Of a DNA stretch of 64,000 nucleotides, positions 17,206 through 25,717 are shown one piece after another (within the stretch, counting starts at the first letter, position 1; each line of letters starts with the position of its first letter). A program made the position numbers and the translations under genes. Below the pieces are notes generated by a model that saw only the letters and a program-made list of their open reading frames with translations, had not been told where the DNA came from and did not search any database. The DNA is from CAMDPA01 sp965223035 (GTDB lineage Bacteria > Pseudomonadota > Alphaproteobacteria > Rhizobiales > Hyphomicrobiaceae). The stretch is from NCBI GenBank assembly GCA_965223035.1, contig OZ244980.1, positions 4,836,001 to 4,900,000 of the forward strand, in the 5' to 3' direction.

Positions 17206-17287
17206 CCGGAATGGGCGTGACCGGCTTGGGCGTGTCCGGCTTGGGCGTGTCCGGCAGTGGCGTGTCCGGCAGGGGCGTGTCCGGCAG
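17198..17287. repeat. 15-bp tandem repeat, six units
   Basis: Units of the form GGGCGTGTCCGGCAG repeat head to tail with period 15. The first, diverged unit contains the stop codon of the AMDase-like gene. The array has expanded between that gene and the amtB remnant, which is convergent. Confidence 0.85.
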
Positions 17288-17382
17288 GGGGGGCCGCTCA
17301 CGGCTACGGGCCGACCACGACCTCGACGGCGAGCTTTCGCTGGGGGATCAGCTCGTGGGGGATCAGCTCGAAGGCTGCGGCC

Positions 17383-17787
17383 GAACGCCGGATAGGCCTC
17401 GCCGCCGATCTCGGCCCGATCTATGGCTATCGCCTCTTCCTCCACCGTCGGTCGCAGACCAAACGCCGGCGACATCGCCATCCAGATCACGCCACCGACC
17501 ACGAAGACGAAGGCGCCGATGGCAACAACGCCCAATGCCTGCACGGCGCAGCTGGCGCGGCTGTTGGTCGGCGGCACGGCCATGGCGACGTCGTTGGTCC
17601 GCACCATGCCGGCCTCGGGCATGGCGAAGCCCGCGGCCAGCCACACCACCACGAAGCCGCCCCTCAAGAACAGCACGGTGTTGAGGCTGGACTTGACAGC
17701 GGGGCTTGATGTCGCGGTCGTCCCCGCCTCCTGCGCGCGTGCCGATGTCATCAGCAGCGCCATCGCCGGTAGCACGGTCGCCGACAT
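17383..17787 (-). pseudogene. amtB: amtB ammonium transporter remnant with internal in-frame deletion
   Basis: The frame starts with a signal-like MSATVLPAMALLMTSARAQ and the first Amt helix (LNTVLFLRGGFVVVWLAAGF, then AMPEAGMVRTNDVAM). It then passes within about ten residues into the Amt C-terminus: ALGVVAIGAFVFVVGGVIW and GLRPTVEEEAIAIDRAEIGG, then EAYPAF. Roughly 300 residues of membrane core, including the conduction histidines, are missing. The native stop is also gone: the frame stays open through the 15-bp array into the antisense of the neighbouring gene. It lies 93 bases after glnK, the canonical order, so it is the decayed partner gene. Ammonium transport by this product is not possible. 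Confidence 0.8.
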
Positions 17788-17879
17788 CGACAGGGCGATG
17801 CGCTACGGTTTAAAACCGCCGGTCAGGTGGCTGCGCGTGCCGCATTTCTTAATACTCATCAGTCAACCCCTGGCCGCAG

Positions 17880-18218
17880 TCAAAGTGCGTTGTCGTCGGT
17901 CTCGCCGGTGCGGATGCGCACCGTTTGCTCGATCGGTGAGACGAAAATCTTGCCGTCGCCGATCTGGCCGGTTTTGGCCGCGTTGGAGATGGCTTCGACC
18001 GCCTGGTCGACTTGCGCTGACGGCACGACGATTTCGATTTTGATCTTGGGCAAGAAGCTCACGGCGTACTCGGCGCCGCGATAGATTTCCGTATGCCCTT
18101 TCTGCCGGCCATATCCCTTCACCTCGCTGACGGTCATGCCTTGCTGGCCGATTGCGGTGAGCGCCGCGCGCACCTCTTCCAGCTTGAACGGCTTAATCAC
18201 AGCGGTCACGAGTTTCAT
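17880..18218 (-). CDS. glnK: P-II nitrogen regulatory protein GlnK/GlnB
   Basis: A 112-residue P-II protein. MKLVTAVIKPFKLEEVRAAL opens the first fold, the T-loop is GYGRQKGHTEIYRGAEY with the uridylylation site Tyr51, and GDGKIFVSPIEQTVRIRTGE is the ATP/2-oxoglutarate-binding B/C-loop region. The start is set at MKLVTA (the longer frame adds 30 unrelated residues). GAGG lies nine bases upstream. It precedes the amtB remnant, and a sigma-54-like promoter lies about 105 bases upstream of the start. Normally it would gate AmtB; with AmtB broken here it must act on other targets (glutamine synthetase adenylylation, NtrB). Confidence 0.97.
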   Translation of the reverse strand: MKLVTAVIKPFKLEEVRAALTAIGQQGMTVSEVKGYGRQKGHTEIYRGAEYAVSFLPKIKIEIVVPSAQVDQAVEAISNAAKTGQIGDGKIFVSPIEQTVRIRTGETDDNAL

Positions 18219-18322
18219 CTTTGAGGTCCTCGCTGCAGTGGTGGGACCCGTGATGGGCACACGGGCGACACGCTGACCCGAAACGGCGCCATCGCCAGAT
18301 CCGCTCAACCCACGCTCGAGGA

Positions 18323-18338
18323 CTCAAGAGCTGTGCCA
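18323..18338 (-). promoter_or_regulatory. Sigma-54-type promoter for glnK
   Basis: On the minus strand TGGCACAGCTCTTGAG has a perfect -24 element (TGGCAC), a five-base spacer and a -12 element TTGA (consensus TTGC). The predicted start is about 12 bases downstream, near 18311, leaving a leader of roughly 90 bases. An AT-rich stretch (18345-18385) lies upstream where an activator could bind. Consistent with nitrogen control through RpoN/NtrC. Confidence 0.6.
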
Positions 18339-18463
18339 TCTCGGCAGATTCTTATTAAGCTTCTGATATTTATAGATTTATAGTCACAGGCTGGGCACGG
18401 CGGCGCGTTTCGCGCCATGACCAATGCCGAACAGAAAGGCAGTTCAGCTTGTTTGATCAATTT

Positions 18464-19360
18464 TTAGGCGGTAGACCGCTGCGTTCTGATCCGCATCAAC
18501 CCTTCCTGCGCGACCGAGGCGACCAGCGATCCGTCGCGGCGAAACAGAGATCCCCGACCTAGCCCTCTGGCGCCGGAGCTCGACGGGCTGTCCTGCGCAT
18601 AAAGCAGCCACGCGTCGGCCCGAAAGTCGCGATGAAACCACATCGCGTGATCGAGGCTGGCGAGCTGCAGCTCCGGATCCACCAGCAGCCGACCATGCGC
18701 GACCAAGGCGGTGTCGAGGATGGTCATGTCGGAGGCATAGGCCAGCACGCATTGATGCAGGTGCGGCTGATCCGGCAGGGGTCCAGTCGACCGCAGCCAA
18801 ACGTGTTGGCGCGGCGGCGCCGGCGTCGGGTTCATATAGCGCTCGAACTCAACCAGGCGCATATCGAACGGCCGCTCGCGGCTCAAGTACGCCCTGACGG
18901 AGCCGTCCAGCCGGTCGCCCAGTCGCTGCAGGACCTCGGCGAGGGTGGGCAGCTGTTCCGGCCCTGGAACGTCGGGCATCGCCTGTTGGTGATCGAAGGC
19001 GACCTCCTGTTTATGAAAGGAGGTGCTCATCACGAAGATGGCGCGGCCATGCTGAATGGCCTTCACCCGCCGCGTCGTGAAACTGCCACCATCACGCACC
19101 CGCTCGACGTCGTAAATGATCGGGGCCCGCGGATCGCCGCCCAAAAGAAAGTAGGCATGCATCGAGTGCATCGGTCGTTGCTCCGCCACGGTCCGGGCTG
19201 CCGCGACCAAGGCCTGCGCCAGCACCTGGCCCCCGTAGACCCGCTTGCGGCCCACTTGCGGCGAGTAACCGCGAAACAGGTTGACCTCGAGCTGCTCCAG
19301 GTCGAGCACGTCGAGCAACGACGCGATCGGGTTCGCCGTGTCTGCGCTCTGTTGCGTCAC
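18464..19360 (-). CDS. tesB: Acyl-CoA thioesterase II (TesB)
   Basis: A 298-residue double-hotdog thioesterase that hydrolyses acyl-CoA to free acid and CoA. The first hotdog has FRGYSPQVGRKRVYGGQVLA and HSMHAYFLLGG; the second has LAYASDMTILDTALVAHG with the catalytic Asp, LDHAMWFHRDFRADAWLLY, and VASVAQEGLMR with the catalytic Gln. A GTG start is chosen: GGAGGG lies eight bases before it, and the ATG of the longer frame would add 49 residues not found in the family. The divergent UbiH-like gene begins 136 bases away. Confidence 0.93.
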   Translation of the reverse strand: MTQQSADTANPIASLLDVLDLEQLEVNLFRGYSPQVGRKRVYGGQVLAQALVAAARTVAEQRPMHSMHAYFLLGGDPRAPIIYDVERVRDGGSFTTRRVKAIQHGRAIFVMSTSFHKQEVAFDHQQAMPDVPGPEQLPTLAEVLQRLGDRLDGSVRAYLSRERPFDMRLVEFERYMNPTPAPPRQHVWLRSTGPLPDQPHLHQCVLAYASDMTILDTALVAHGRLLVDPELQLASLDHAMWFHRDFRADAWLLYAQDSPSSSGARGLGRGSLFRRDGSLVASVAQEGLMRIRTQRSTA

Positions 19361-19495
19361 TTCGATGACCCTCCGGGCTCGCGCTGAGCCGACGCGCGAC
19401 GTTGTGACAGCGCGGCGCCGGCCGGCCGCGGCAATAAGGTCGGGCTGGACCTCGCTGTCAAGCCGGGCGAGAGTCGGGGTGTAAGGATGGTCCCC

Positions 19496-20758
19496 ATGTC
19501 GACCCATGAGACCGCAGACATCGTCATCGCCGGTACCGGTTACGCCGGCCTGTCGATGGCGCTGGCGCTGGCGCGATGCCTGGGGCCTGAGATCTCGATC
19601 TTAGCCATTGATCGGGGCACGCGCCCGACCCAGCCAGCGGATGATGATCCGCGGGCGGTCGCCCTCTCCGCCTCGTCACACCAGCTGCTGCAGGCACTGG
19701 GCGTGTGGCCCGCGCTTGCGGCACAGGCGCAGCCAGTGCGGCGTATCGAGATCACCGATTCGGCGCTCGACGCAGGCCTGCGACCGGTCCTGCTGAGCTG
19801 GGACGGCGGCTTGATCGGTACGCCAAGCCAAGCCGACGCACCAACCGCGCCAACCGCCTGGATCGTGCCGCTACCCGTGCTCGGCGCGGCGCTGGCGCGT
19901 CTGGTCGCCGAGACCGCTTCGATCAAGGTGATGTGCGGCGCCGAAGCGACCGGCCTGGAACCTGGCCCGTTCGACACGTCGCTGGTCTTGGCCGACGGCG
20001 GCCGATTGCGCGCCCGGCTTGCGATTGCCGCGGATGGCCCACGATCCGCCCTGCGTCGAGCGGCCGCAATCAAAGTGATCGGCTGGTCGTATCGGCAGCT
20101 GGGCATCGCCACCACGATCGCCCACGACCGGCCCCACGAGGGCGTGGCGGTGCAACATTTCCTGCCGGGCGGCCCGTTCGCGTTGCTGCCGCTCCACGGG
20201 CAACGGTGCTGCGTGACTTGGACCGAAGGCGAGGCCGAAGCGCGCCGCATCATGGCGATGGACGATGACGGTTTCCTCGATCAGATCGATATTCGGGTCG
20301 GCGGCAAACTCGGTCAATTGCGGCTCGATGGCGGCCGCCGGGCCTGGCCGTTGATGTTGCAGTTGTCACGCGAGTATGTCGCGCCCCGGCTGGCCCTGAT
20401 CGGAGATGCGGCTCACGCCGTTCACCCGATCGCCGGACAAGGACTCAACTTGGCATTACGCGATGTCGCAGCGCTGACGGAGGTGGTGGCCGACGCCGCC
20501 CGCGCCGGATTGGATGTGGGCGATGGTATCGCGCTGGAGCGCTACGCGCGCTGGCGCCGGTTTGATGCGACCATGGCGGCGGCCACCTTCGACGCCCTCA
20601 ATCGGCTGTTCTCGGGCAACGTGAAGCTGTTTCGGTCGGCGCGAGAGGTCGGCCTGCAAACTGTTAACCGGCTAGATGGCGTCAAGCAGGCGCTGGCCGG
20701 TGAGGCGGCCGGCCTCACCGGCGATCTGCCCAAACTGCTGCGCGGCCAGCTGGCATGA
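19496..20758 (+). CDS. UbiH/UbiF/Coq6-family FAD-dependent hydroxylase
   Basis: A 420-residue flavoprotein of the ubiquinone-ring hydroxylase group. IVIAGTGYAGLSMALALARC is the FAD-binding fold, DGPRSALRRAA the DG motif, and LIGDAAHAVHPIAGQGLNLALRD (about residues 303-325) the GD motif characteristic of UbiH-type enzymes. Start at MSTHETADI because AAGGA is well placed for it and the ATG three codons earlier is too close. It probably adds a hydroxyl at one ring position in ubiquinone biosynthesis; which position cannot be told. Divergent from tesB. Confidence 0.9.
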   Translation: MSTHETADIVIAGTGYAGLSMALALARCLGPEISILAIDRGTRPTQPADDDPRAVALSASSHQLLQALGVWPALAAQAQPVRRIEITDSALDAGLRPVLLSWDGGLIGTPSQADAPTAPTAWIVPLPVLGAALARLVAETASIKVMCGAEATGLEPGPFDTSLVLADGGRLRARLAIAADGPRSALRRAAAIKVIGWSYRQLGIATTIAHDRPHEGVAVQHFLPGGPFALLPLHGQRCCVTWTEGEAEARRIMAMDDDGFLDQIDIRVGGKLGQLRLDGGRRAWPLMLQLSREYVAPRLALIGDAAHAVHPIAGQGLNLALRDVAALTEVVADAARAGLDVGDGIALERYARWRRFDATMAAATFDALNRLFSGNVKLFRSAREVGLQTVNRLDGVKQALAGEAAGLTGDLPKLLRGQLA

Positions 20759-20833
20759 ACCGGCTTGGCCCACCATCAGGCGAGCGGGCACCGCTCCGGG
20801 CGGTCGCATCAGCCTGAGTGATCGTCCGCGAGG

Positions 20834-20896
20834 CTAGAGCAACCTGCCTTAAATCGGAACCGGCTTTGCGGTTCCGATTTAAGGCGCGATGATCTA
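20834..20896. repeat. Family A palindromic repeat; supplies Bug-receptor stop codon
   Basis: 63 bp, CTAGAGCAACCTGCCTT, AAATCGGAACCG / CGGTTCCGATTT hairpin, then GCGCGATGATCTA. Nearly identical to 5172-5234. The right-end TAG read on the minus strand (20896-20894) is the stop codon of the Bug receptor. Confidence 0.93.
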
Positions 20897-21913
20897 TTGC
20901 TTCACGTACATCTGTTTGAACGCAGCCAACACCTCGCCCTTAGCCAACGCAAAGCCGTGTTCCAGATGCGCATCGATCTGATCGGCGGAAAGCGGTGAAT
21001 ATTCGATGCGCCGCTTGATGATATCGTCCTTGGTCTGCGGGTCGGCGATCATGCGGTCAAAGGCGCCTCTGAGGATCTTGACGACATCGTCCGGCGTCCC
21101 TGGCGGCGCATAAAAACCTTGCCCGACGAGAAAGTTGACATTGATGAGATCGTGGACCTTTTGCTCAACGGAGCCGTCCTGCAACAGATCGCGAATGTGC
21201 GGAACCCCTTTCATCAAGGGATCGCGCGGACCCATCGCAATCAGCGGCACGATCTTCTTTTCCGGGATCCAATTCGGCCGCACGCCCATGAAGCCAGATC
21301 GGTAATTCCACCGGCCGTGCGCCTCGCCGCGCTCAACCGCGATATTCAGCGCGCCGCCGCCCTTATAGCCATAGACCACGTCCATCTTGGTGCCGAGCGT
21401 CTTATTGGTGAAGCGATACATCACCGATCCGCCGGCGGCGAAACCGGTCGAGGCCATCTTCAGACTGTTTTTTTTCAACTCCTCCAGGGTCTTCACCGGT
21501 GCGGTGTGCCACACCCAGATGCCGGAGGACCGGGCGGCAATTGAGCCCAGCCACTTAAACTTTCGTACATCGTAGTCCACCTTGCGGTAGAGCGGCACGG
21601 TCAGCGAGCCGGGTGCTATCATCGCAATCGTCGTTCCGTCCTTGGGCGCGACATTCATCATATAGGCCGCGGCAACGGCGCCGCCGGCGCCCGGCCGGTT
21701 CTTCACGATCATCGTCGGCTTGCCCGGGACGTGGCGCGCAAGGTGCTTGGCCATGATCTGGCAATAGATGTGATAGGTGCCGCCGGAGCCGGACGGCACG
21801 GTCACGGTAATGGTCTTTCCGGCAAAATAGTCCGCCGCCGTCGCGGCGCCGACGAACGCCATCACGTACGACATGCCGGCGGCAATGATAGTGGTTAAGC
21901 CAATTCGCTTCAT
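20894..21913 (-). CDS. Bug/TctC-family tripartite tricarboxylate transporter receptor
   Basis: A 339-residue periplasmic binding protein. A signal peptide (MKRIGLTTIIAAGMSYVMAF to near ATAAD) is followed by GKTITVTVPSGSGGTYHIYC, VKNRPGAGGAVAAAYMMNVA and PKDGTTIAMIAPGS. These are the Bug anchoring motifs; the C-terminal PPGTPDDVVKILRGAFDRM is also typical. GGAGG lies upstream of this ATG. No TctA/TctB permease genes are nearby, so it is an orphan receptor, a common situation for this family. Its stop codon TAG is provided by the family A repeat at 20834-20896. Confidence 0.9.
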   Translation of the reverse strand: MKRIGLTTIIAAGMSYVMAFVGAATAADYFAGKTITVTVPSGSGGTYHIYCQIMAKHLARHVPGKPTMIVKNRPGAGGAVAAAYMMNVAPKDGTTIAMIAPGSLTVPLYRKVDYDVRKFKWLGSIAARSSGIWVWHTAPVKTLEELKKNSLKMASTGFAAGGSVMYRFTNKTLGTKMDVVYGYKGGGALNIAVERGEAHGRWNYRSGFMGVRPNWIPEKKIVPLIAMGPRDPLMKGVPHIRDLLQDGSVEQKVHDLINVNFLVGQGFYAPPGTPDDVVKILRGAFDRMIADPQTKDDIIKRRIEYSPLSADQIDAHLEHGFALAKGEVLAAFKQMYVKQ

Positions 21914-21949
21914 GATGTTGCCTCCCTGCATCCGATGCAGCTCAAAGCC

Positions 21950-22087
21950 CTAGATCATCGTGTTTTATATTGGAACCGCACAGCCGGTTCGCATTTAAGG
22001 CACAAGGATGATCGATCTTAACGTGTCGAGCAACCTTCTGCCTTTGATCGGGATCGTTCCGATTCCGATCAAAGGCAGGTTGCTCTA
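21950..22087. repeat. Family A composite repeat, diverged
   Basis: Left module CTAGATCATCGTG with ATTGGAACCGCA and CGGTTCGCATTTAAGG arms, linker GGATGATCGATCTTAACGTG, right module with TTTGATCGGGATCG hairpin ending GCAGGTTGCTCTA. It lies 36 bases upstream of the Bug receptor start. Confidence 0.9.
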
Positions 22088-22164
22088 AAATCCCAAAAAG
22101 CGCCGCGATCGAAACTGGACGGCAATAGGTCACGGCAGACGACCCCCAGCAGTCGCGTTGCCGA

Positions 22165-22788
22165 CTATCCGTTCCGTATTACTTCCTTACACTGGTACAT
22201 CTCAATTCCCTCGATGCCCCGCTGCCGAACCGCTGCGGCAAAAGCCTCAGAAAAAAATGCATATGTCCGAAAACGGGGGCCACCGAACCAAAAATGATGA
22301 TGACGAATCTGATCAAAATCGATCGTCACATTAAAATTCGCCAAGTCGACGACGTAGGTTGGCTTGATCACATGAGTTTGCCCGTCTACATTTAGAACTC
22401 TGCCGGGCTTTACCAAAAGGTTGGAGCTGTCGGTGATCACAGCGTCAATTCGGGCGCCGGGAAAAACCAGGTAGAATTTGCCGAGGTGCAATTGCCCTCG
22501 CGATGTGTAAACGTTCACCCGGCTGGTTTGATGGAGACCGGGCTCAAAGCGATCCAACAATTCGACGAACGGCTCAACGACCAACCAATACGCAGCCTGC
22601 CCGCTGATGTGTGGGGGATCCGTCTTATGGGGTTCCAGCGTGAGCCGGGTTGGCATCTCAGCGAGCAGCGCCTGAGGAATGCGCTCGCCTTTGGTCGCCA
22701 TCAGATCAGCATCGGGGGGAATTCTCCTATCAAATCTATAGCCGATAGAGAATTTCGGCTTACTGGATAACGTAACAAGGTAAGTCAT
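22165..22788 (-). CDS. DUF1629/Imm11-like protein (orphan immunity protein?)
   Basis: A 207-residue cytoplasmic protein, noticeably less GC-rich than its neighbours. The C-terminal part HHHFWFGGPRFRTYAFFSEA, then FAAAVRQRGIEGIEMYQCKEV, resembles the W-rG / SD-l...l...gi-G--f pattern of DUF1629 (Imm11), a family of immunity proteins for polymorphic and type VI toxins. I identify it by that pattern only. No toxin-like gene lies next to it. GAGGAG lies 14 bases before the ATG. Base composition suggests acquisition by transfer. An unrelated hypothetical protein is the alternative. Confidence 0.5.
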   Translation of the reverse strand: MTYLVTLSSKPKFSIGYRFDRRIPPDADLMATKGERIPQALLAEMPTRLTLEPHKTDPPHISGQAAYWLVVEPFVELLDRFEPGLHQTSRVNVYTSRGQLHLGKFYLVFPGARIDAVITDSSNLLVKPGRVLNVDGQTHVIKPTYVVDLANFNVTIDFDQIRHHHFWFGGPRFRTYAFFSEAFAAAVRQRGIEGIEMYQCKEVIRNG

Positions 22789-23452
22789 TGAACCAAACGA
22801 ATGCTCCTCAAACCAATCACTATCTCAAACTTCAACGCAGCTTGAGCTGCCGCTCGAACGTTTGGCACCGAAGCGTCGGCCCGGAGCCGTAGCTGAAAAT
22901 CTGTTCGTGTTCTGCATTCACGAAGGTTTGGCGACCTGCGCCCGAAACCAAGCGTTCGATCCAGAACACAAGCTCCAACTCGGTAACGCCGGAGCACCCT
23001 GCTTCGCTGATCGCCCTTGATCCACCGGCCAACGCGGCGATCAGTATGCGTCTGGTTGGCCGCGAGAACGTTTCAGTGCGAACTGGAACCATCTCCCTGC
23101 CCCAGCGCTTCCGCCCACTGGCACGATGGTGTGGGTGGCCAGGTGGGGAGCGGACCGGCAAGGCCCATCGGCCCAGGGCGGACACGATTTCGGCCCGGCG
23201 CAGCTGCCCCGTCCACAACCGCAAATTGGACATCAATTCCAGCCTGCGACACTCACGCGCTCGCGGAGGGCCACACGACTCCAGGTCGGCGATCCATGAT
23301 TTCAGATGACTGATGAGTTATACATGAAATAGCGCGCAAGTCCAGGCATCCGCTAAGGACCCTGAACCTGCGCGCGAGCGTTTCGTCAATTACGGTTGAA
23401 TTAGATGGATTGGCAACCGACCGGCTGAACCGCACAACCCCTACAATCGCGA
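22789..23452. other. Intergenic region between the Imm11-like gene and dnaA
   Basis: 664 bases holding a family B repeat (23069-23187) and otherwise no recognisable gene. Frames on both strands are short or run through the repeat. The part next to dnaA (23300-23450) is AT-richer and lacks a clear terminator. Confidence 0.45.
23069..23187. repeat. Family B GC-rich repeat
   Basis: CGTTTCAGTGCGAACTGG, ACCATCTCCCTGCC, then TGGCACGATGG, GTGGGTGGCCAGGTGGGGAG and CGGACCGGCAAGG, ending GGGCGGACACGAT. The block order matches 40250-40366 and 48427-48553. Confidence 0.75.
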
Positions 23453-25150
23453 CTAATTCCCCAGCATCTTCTTGAGATCCTCGATTTCTTCTCGCAGCCG
23501 GGGATTGCCGGGCAACTGTCCTTCAATCTTCTTTATAGCGTGCAGCACGGTGGTGTGATCGCGCCCTCCAAATCGACGACCGATCTCCGGCAGGGAACGC
23601 GATGTCAGCTGCTTGGCAAGGTACATGCCGATCTGCCGTGGCCATACCACCGAGCGGTGGCGACGTTCCGAAAGAATGTCGCTTTTTGAGACGGCATAGT
23701 GACGCGAAACCGCCTTGACGATTTCCTCAATCTTAATGCGCCTAGGCTCCAGACCATGCACCAAATCGCGGATCGCATGCTGCGCAACCTCGATCGTGAT
23801 CGGCACGCGGGTATACTGCCACGTCGAATGCAGGCGTGTGACCACACCTTCCAAGTCGCGACCGCTCTCGGTGATCTGCTCAGCCAACAGATTGAGTACA
23901 TCGCGACCGATCTCGAAGGATGGGTCGCCGACCCGCTTTTCCTGGATCCGCCGCTCGAGCACTTTCAACCGCAGGTCTTGGTCGAGCGGACCGATCTCCG
24001 TGACCAACCCGCGCTGGAGGCGGGAGCGCATGCGATCGTTGAGCTTTTCCATCTGGCTGGGCGGGCGCGCCGACGCGACCACGACCTGCCGGCCGCCATC
24101 CAACAGCGCATTGATGATGTGATCGAACTCCTGCTCGGTCTGCGTGCCTTGCAAGAACTCGAGATCGTCGATCAGCAAAATGTCGATGGAACGGAACTTA
24201 TCCTTGAAGGCGAGCGGATCTGAGCTGCGCAGCGCCTCGACGAACTGATAGCGAAATCGCTCGGCCGTCAGATACAGCACCTGCGCGGCCGGCGAACGCC
24301 GCTGCACCTCCCAGGCGATCGCATGCAGCAGGTGGGTTTTTCCCAACCCGACGGCGGCGTGAATAAACAGAGGATTGATGGCGGAGGTTGAGCCGGCCTG
24401 CACCGTCTCGGCCACCTGCTGGGCACCAGCGTGGGCGATTCGGTTCGATGCGCCAACCACGTAGCTTTCAAGCGTATAGCGCGGGTCGAGCGGCGAGCCC
24501 TCAAACCCGCCCACGCTGGTTCGTCCGAACTGACGCGATGGTGCGTTGCCGATGGTGATCGATGCCGCTGCTGACGGCGGTGGGGCCTTGTCAGCCCTCG
24601 GTTCACGGGGCTGCTCTTCCATCGCCGGCCGGCTGGCGACGACACCCGGCTGGCGCAAGTTGATCTCGACCCGGCGCGCGCCGACGAACTCGTTGGCGCA
24701 GCACCGCAGCAAAACCTCGTTGTAGTGCGATTGCACCCAATTTCTGAGAAACTTGGTGGGGAACGAGACGCTCAACGTCTCGCCGTCGAAGGCTTGGAAC
24801 TCCATGGCGTTGAACCAACTCGAGTAGACCTCCTCGCCGAGCTCGTGGCGCAGCATGGCACGGGCTTTTTGGCCTCGACCCTTGATGCATTGCGGCTCGC
24901 CGGTGATCACCGCCTCACCTTGTGCCGCCTCCTCACACCGCGCGTCAGGACCACTGGCCGCACCATTGGCTGGGCGTCCAAAATCAGAGGCACGCAACGG
25001 GACCGCAATCAGGCGCTCCTCCGCCCATCCCGAGCTGCCGGCTGAGCTTCTGGCCGTATGTCCCCCTGTTTCTTTCGACGGGGCCGTGGCGGCTGTTTCC
25101 GTCAAGCTGTCGTACAACGGCCGAACGGCCGTGTCGTTCGTGTCACCCAT
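23453..25150 (-). CDS. dnaA: Chromosomal replication initiator DnaA, with sensor-1 substitution
   Basis: Replication initiator ATPase, 565 residues from the ATG at 25150. Domain I (ARAMLRHELGEEVYSSWFNA) begins only near residue 95, after a low-complexity extension. Domain III has Walker A AAVGLGKTHLLHA, Walker B ILLIDDLEFLQG and arginine residues in LNDRMRSRL. Domain IV has GGRDHTTVLHAIKKIE for DnaA-box binding. Two oddities: where E. coli has ILTSDR at sensor 1, this protein reads VVASARPP, with Ala replacing the nucleotide-affinity Asp. A GTG at 24910 would give a more usual 485-residue protein. It lies downstream of a rhodanese gene and an AT-rich region. Confidence 0.96.
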   Translation of the reverse strand: MGDTNDTAVRPLYDSLTETAATAPSKETGGHTARSSAGSSGWAEERLIAVPLRASDFGRPANGAASGPDARCEEAAQGEAVITGEPQCIKGRGQKARAMLRHELGEEVYSSWFNAMEFQAFDGETLSVSFPTKFLRNWVQSHYNEVLLRCCANEFVGARRVEINLRQPGVVASRPAMEEQPREPRADKAPPPSAAASITIGNAPSRQFGRTSVGGFEGSPLDPRYTLESYVVGASNRIAHAGAQQVAETVQAGSTSAINPLFIHAAVGLGKTHLLHAIAWEVQRRSPAAQVLYLTAERFRYQFVEALRSSDPLAFKDKFRSIDILLIDDLEFLQGTQTEQEFDHIINALLDGGRQVVVASARPPSQMEKLNDRMRSRLQRGLVTEIGPLDQDLRLKVLERRIQEKRVGDPSFEIGRDVLNLLAEQITESGRDLEGVVTRLHSTWQYTRVPITIEVAQHAIRDLVHGLEPRRIKIEEIVKAVSRHYAVSKSDILSERRHRSVVWPRQIGMYLAKQLTSRSLPEIGRRFGGRDHTTVLHAIKKIEGQLPGNPRLREEIEDLKKMLGN

Positions 25151-25258
25151 GATATTGTCCCCGCAGTTTACCAAGATCACGACCGAAGAAGGACGTCGCC
25201 AAGTCGCCCGCCCGCACGCGAACGACATTTCGTCTCCTCGGTGGTTTGAGGCGCTTGA

Positions 25259-25717
25259 CTAGCCCTGCGCCCAGGGCAGACCGGCGGACTTCCAACCTCC
25301 TAACCGGCCTCGATGACGGTCGGGATCGAGTGGCCCCTCAAACCCATCCGCGACGTTGTGGCAGCGCAAATAGCCCTCTGCTGCCATGACCTGGGCGGCC
25401 GACTTGCTGCGGCCCCCGGACCTGCAAATGAAAAAGATCTCGCTGTCCTTGCTGACCCCAGCCTCGCTCAACAACCCATGTAGGCGCTGAGCAAATTGGG
25501 AGTCGACCCTGCTTTCAGGAAAAGACTGCCATTCAATAAAAATCGGCTTTTTGCCAATTTCGTTGAGTTCTGGAATGCCGACGAAGTTCCATTCCGCGCG
25601 TGTCCTGACATCCACCAAAACCGCGCCGGAATCCGATTTCAACAGCTCCCACACATCAGTGACCGACACATCGTCAATGTTTGCGACGTGCGGCGCCCCC
25701 GCGCCTGATGTACCCAA
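25259..25717 (-). CDS. Rhodanese-like domain protein
   Basis: A 152-residue single rhodanese domain. VLVDVRTRAEWNFVGIP is the CH2-A-like start, and FFICRSGGRSKSAAQ the active-site loop with Cys98. The ending DGFEGPLDPDRHRGRLGGWK, then SAGLPW, is seen in many alphaproteobacterial rhodaneses. Expected role: sulfur transfer through a Cys-persulfide. The start is TTG, five bases after a perfect AAGGAGG. It precedes dnaA by 108 bases on the same strand, so dnaA may be cotranscribed with it. Confidence 0.92.
   Translation of the reverse strand: MGTSGAGAPHVANIDDVSVTDVWELLKSDSGAVLVDVRTRAEWNFVGIPELNEIGKKPIFIEWQSFPESRVDSQFAQRLHGLLSEAGVSKDSEIFFICRSGGRSKSAAQVMAAEGYLRCHNVADGFEGPLDPDRHRGRLGGWKSAGLPWAQG

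Noticed and set aside
16885..17382. C-terminal continuation of the amtB remnant frame
   Set aside because: It translates the 15-bp array and the antisense strand of the AMDase-like gene, so it is read-through after loss of the native stop, not a domain.
22832..23236. Possible toxin gene upstream of the Imm11-like gene
   Set aside because: The frame runs through a family B repeat, has no ribosome site and shows no recognisable fold.
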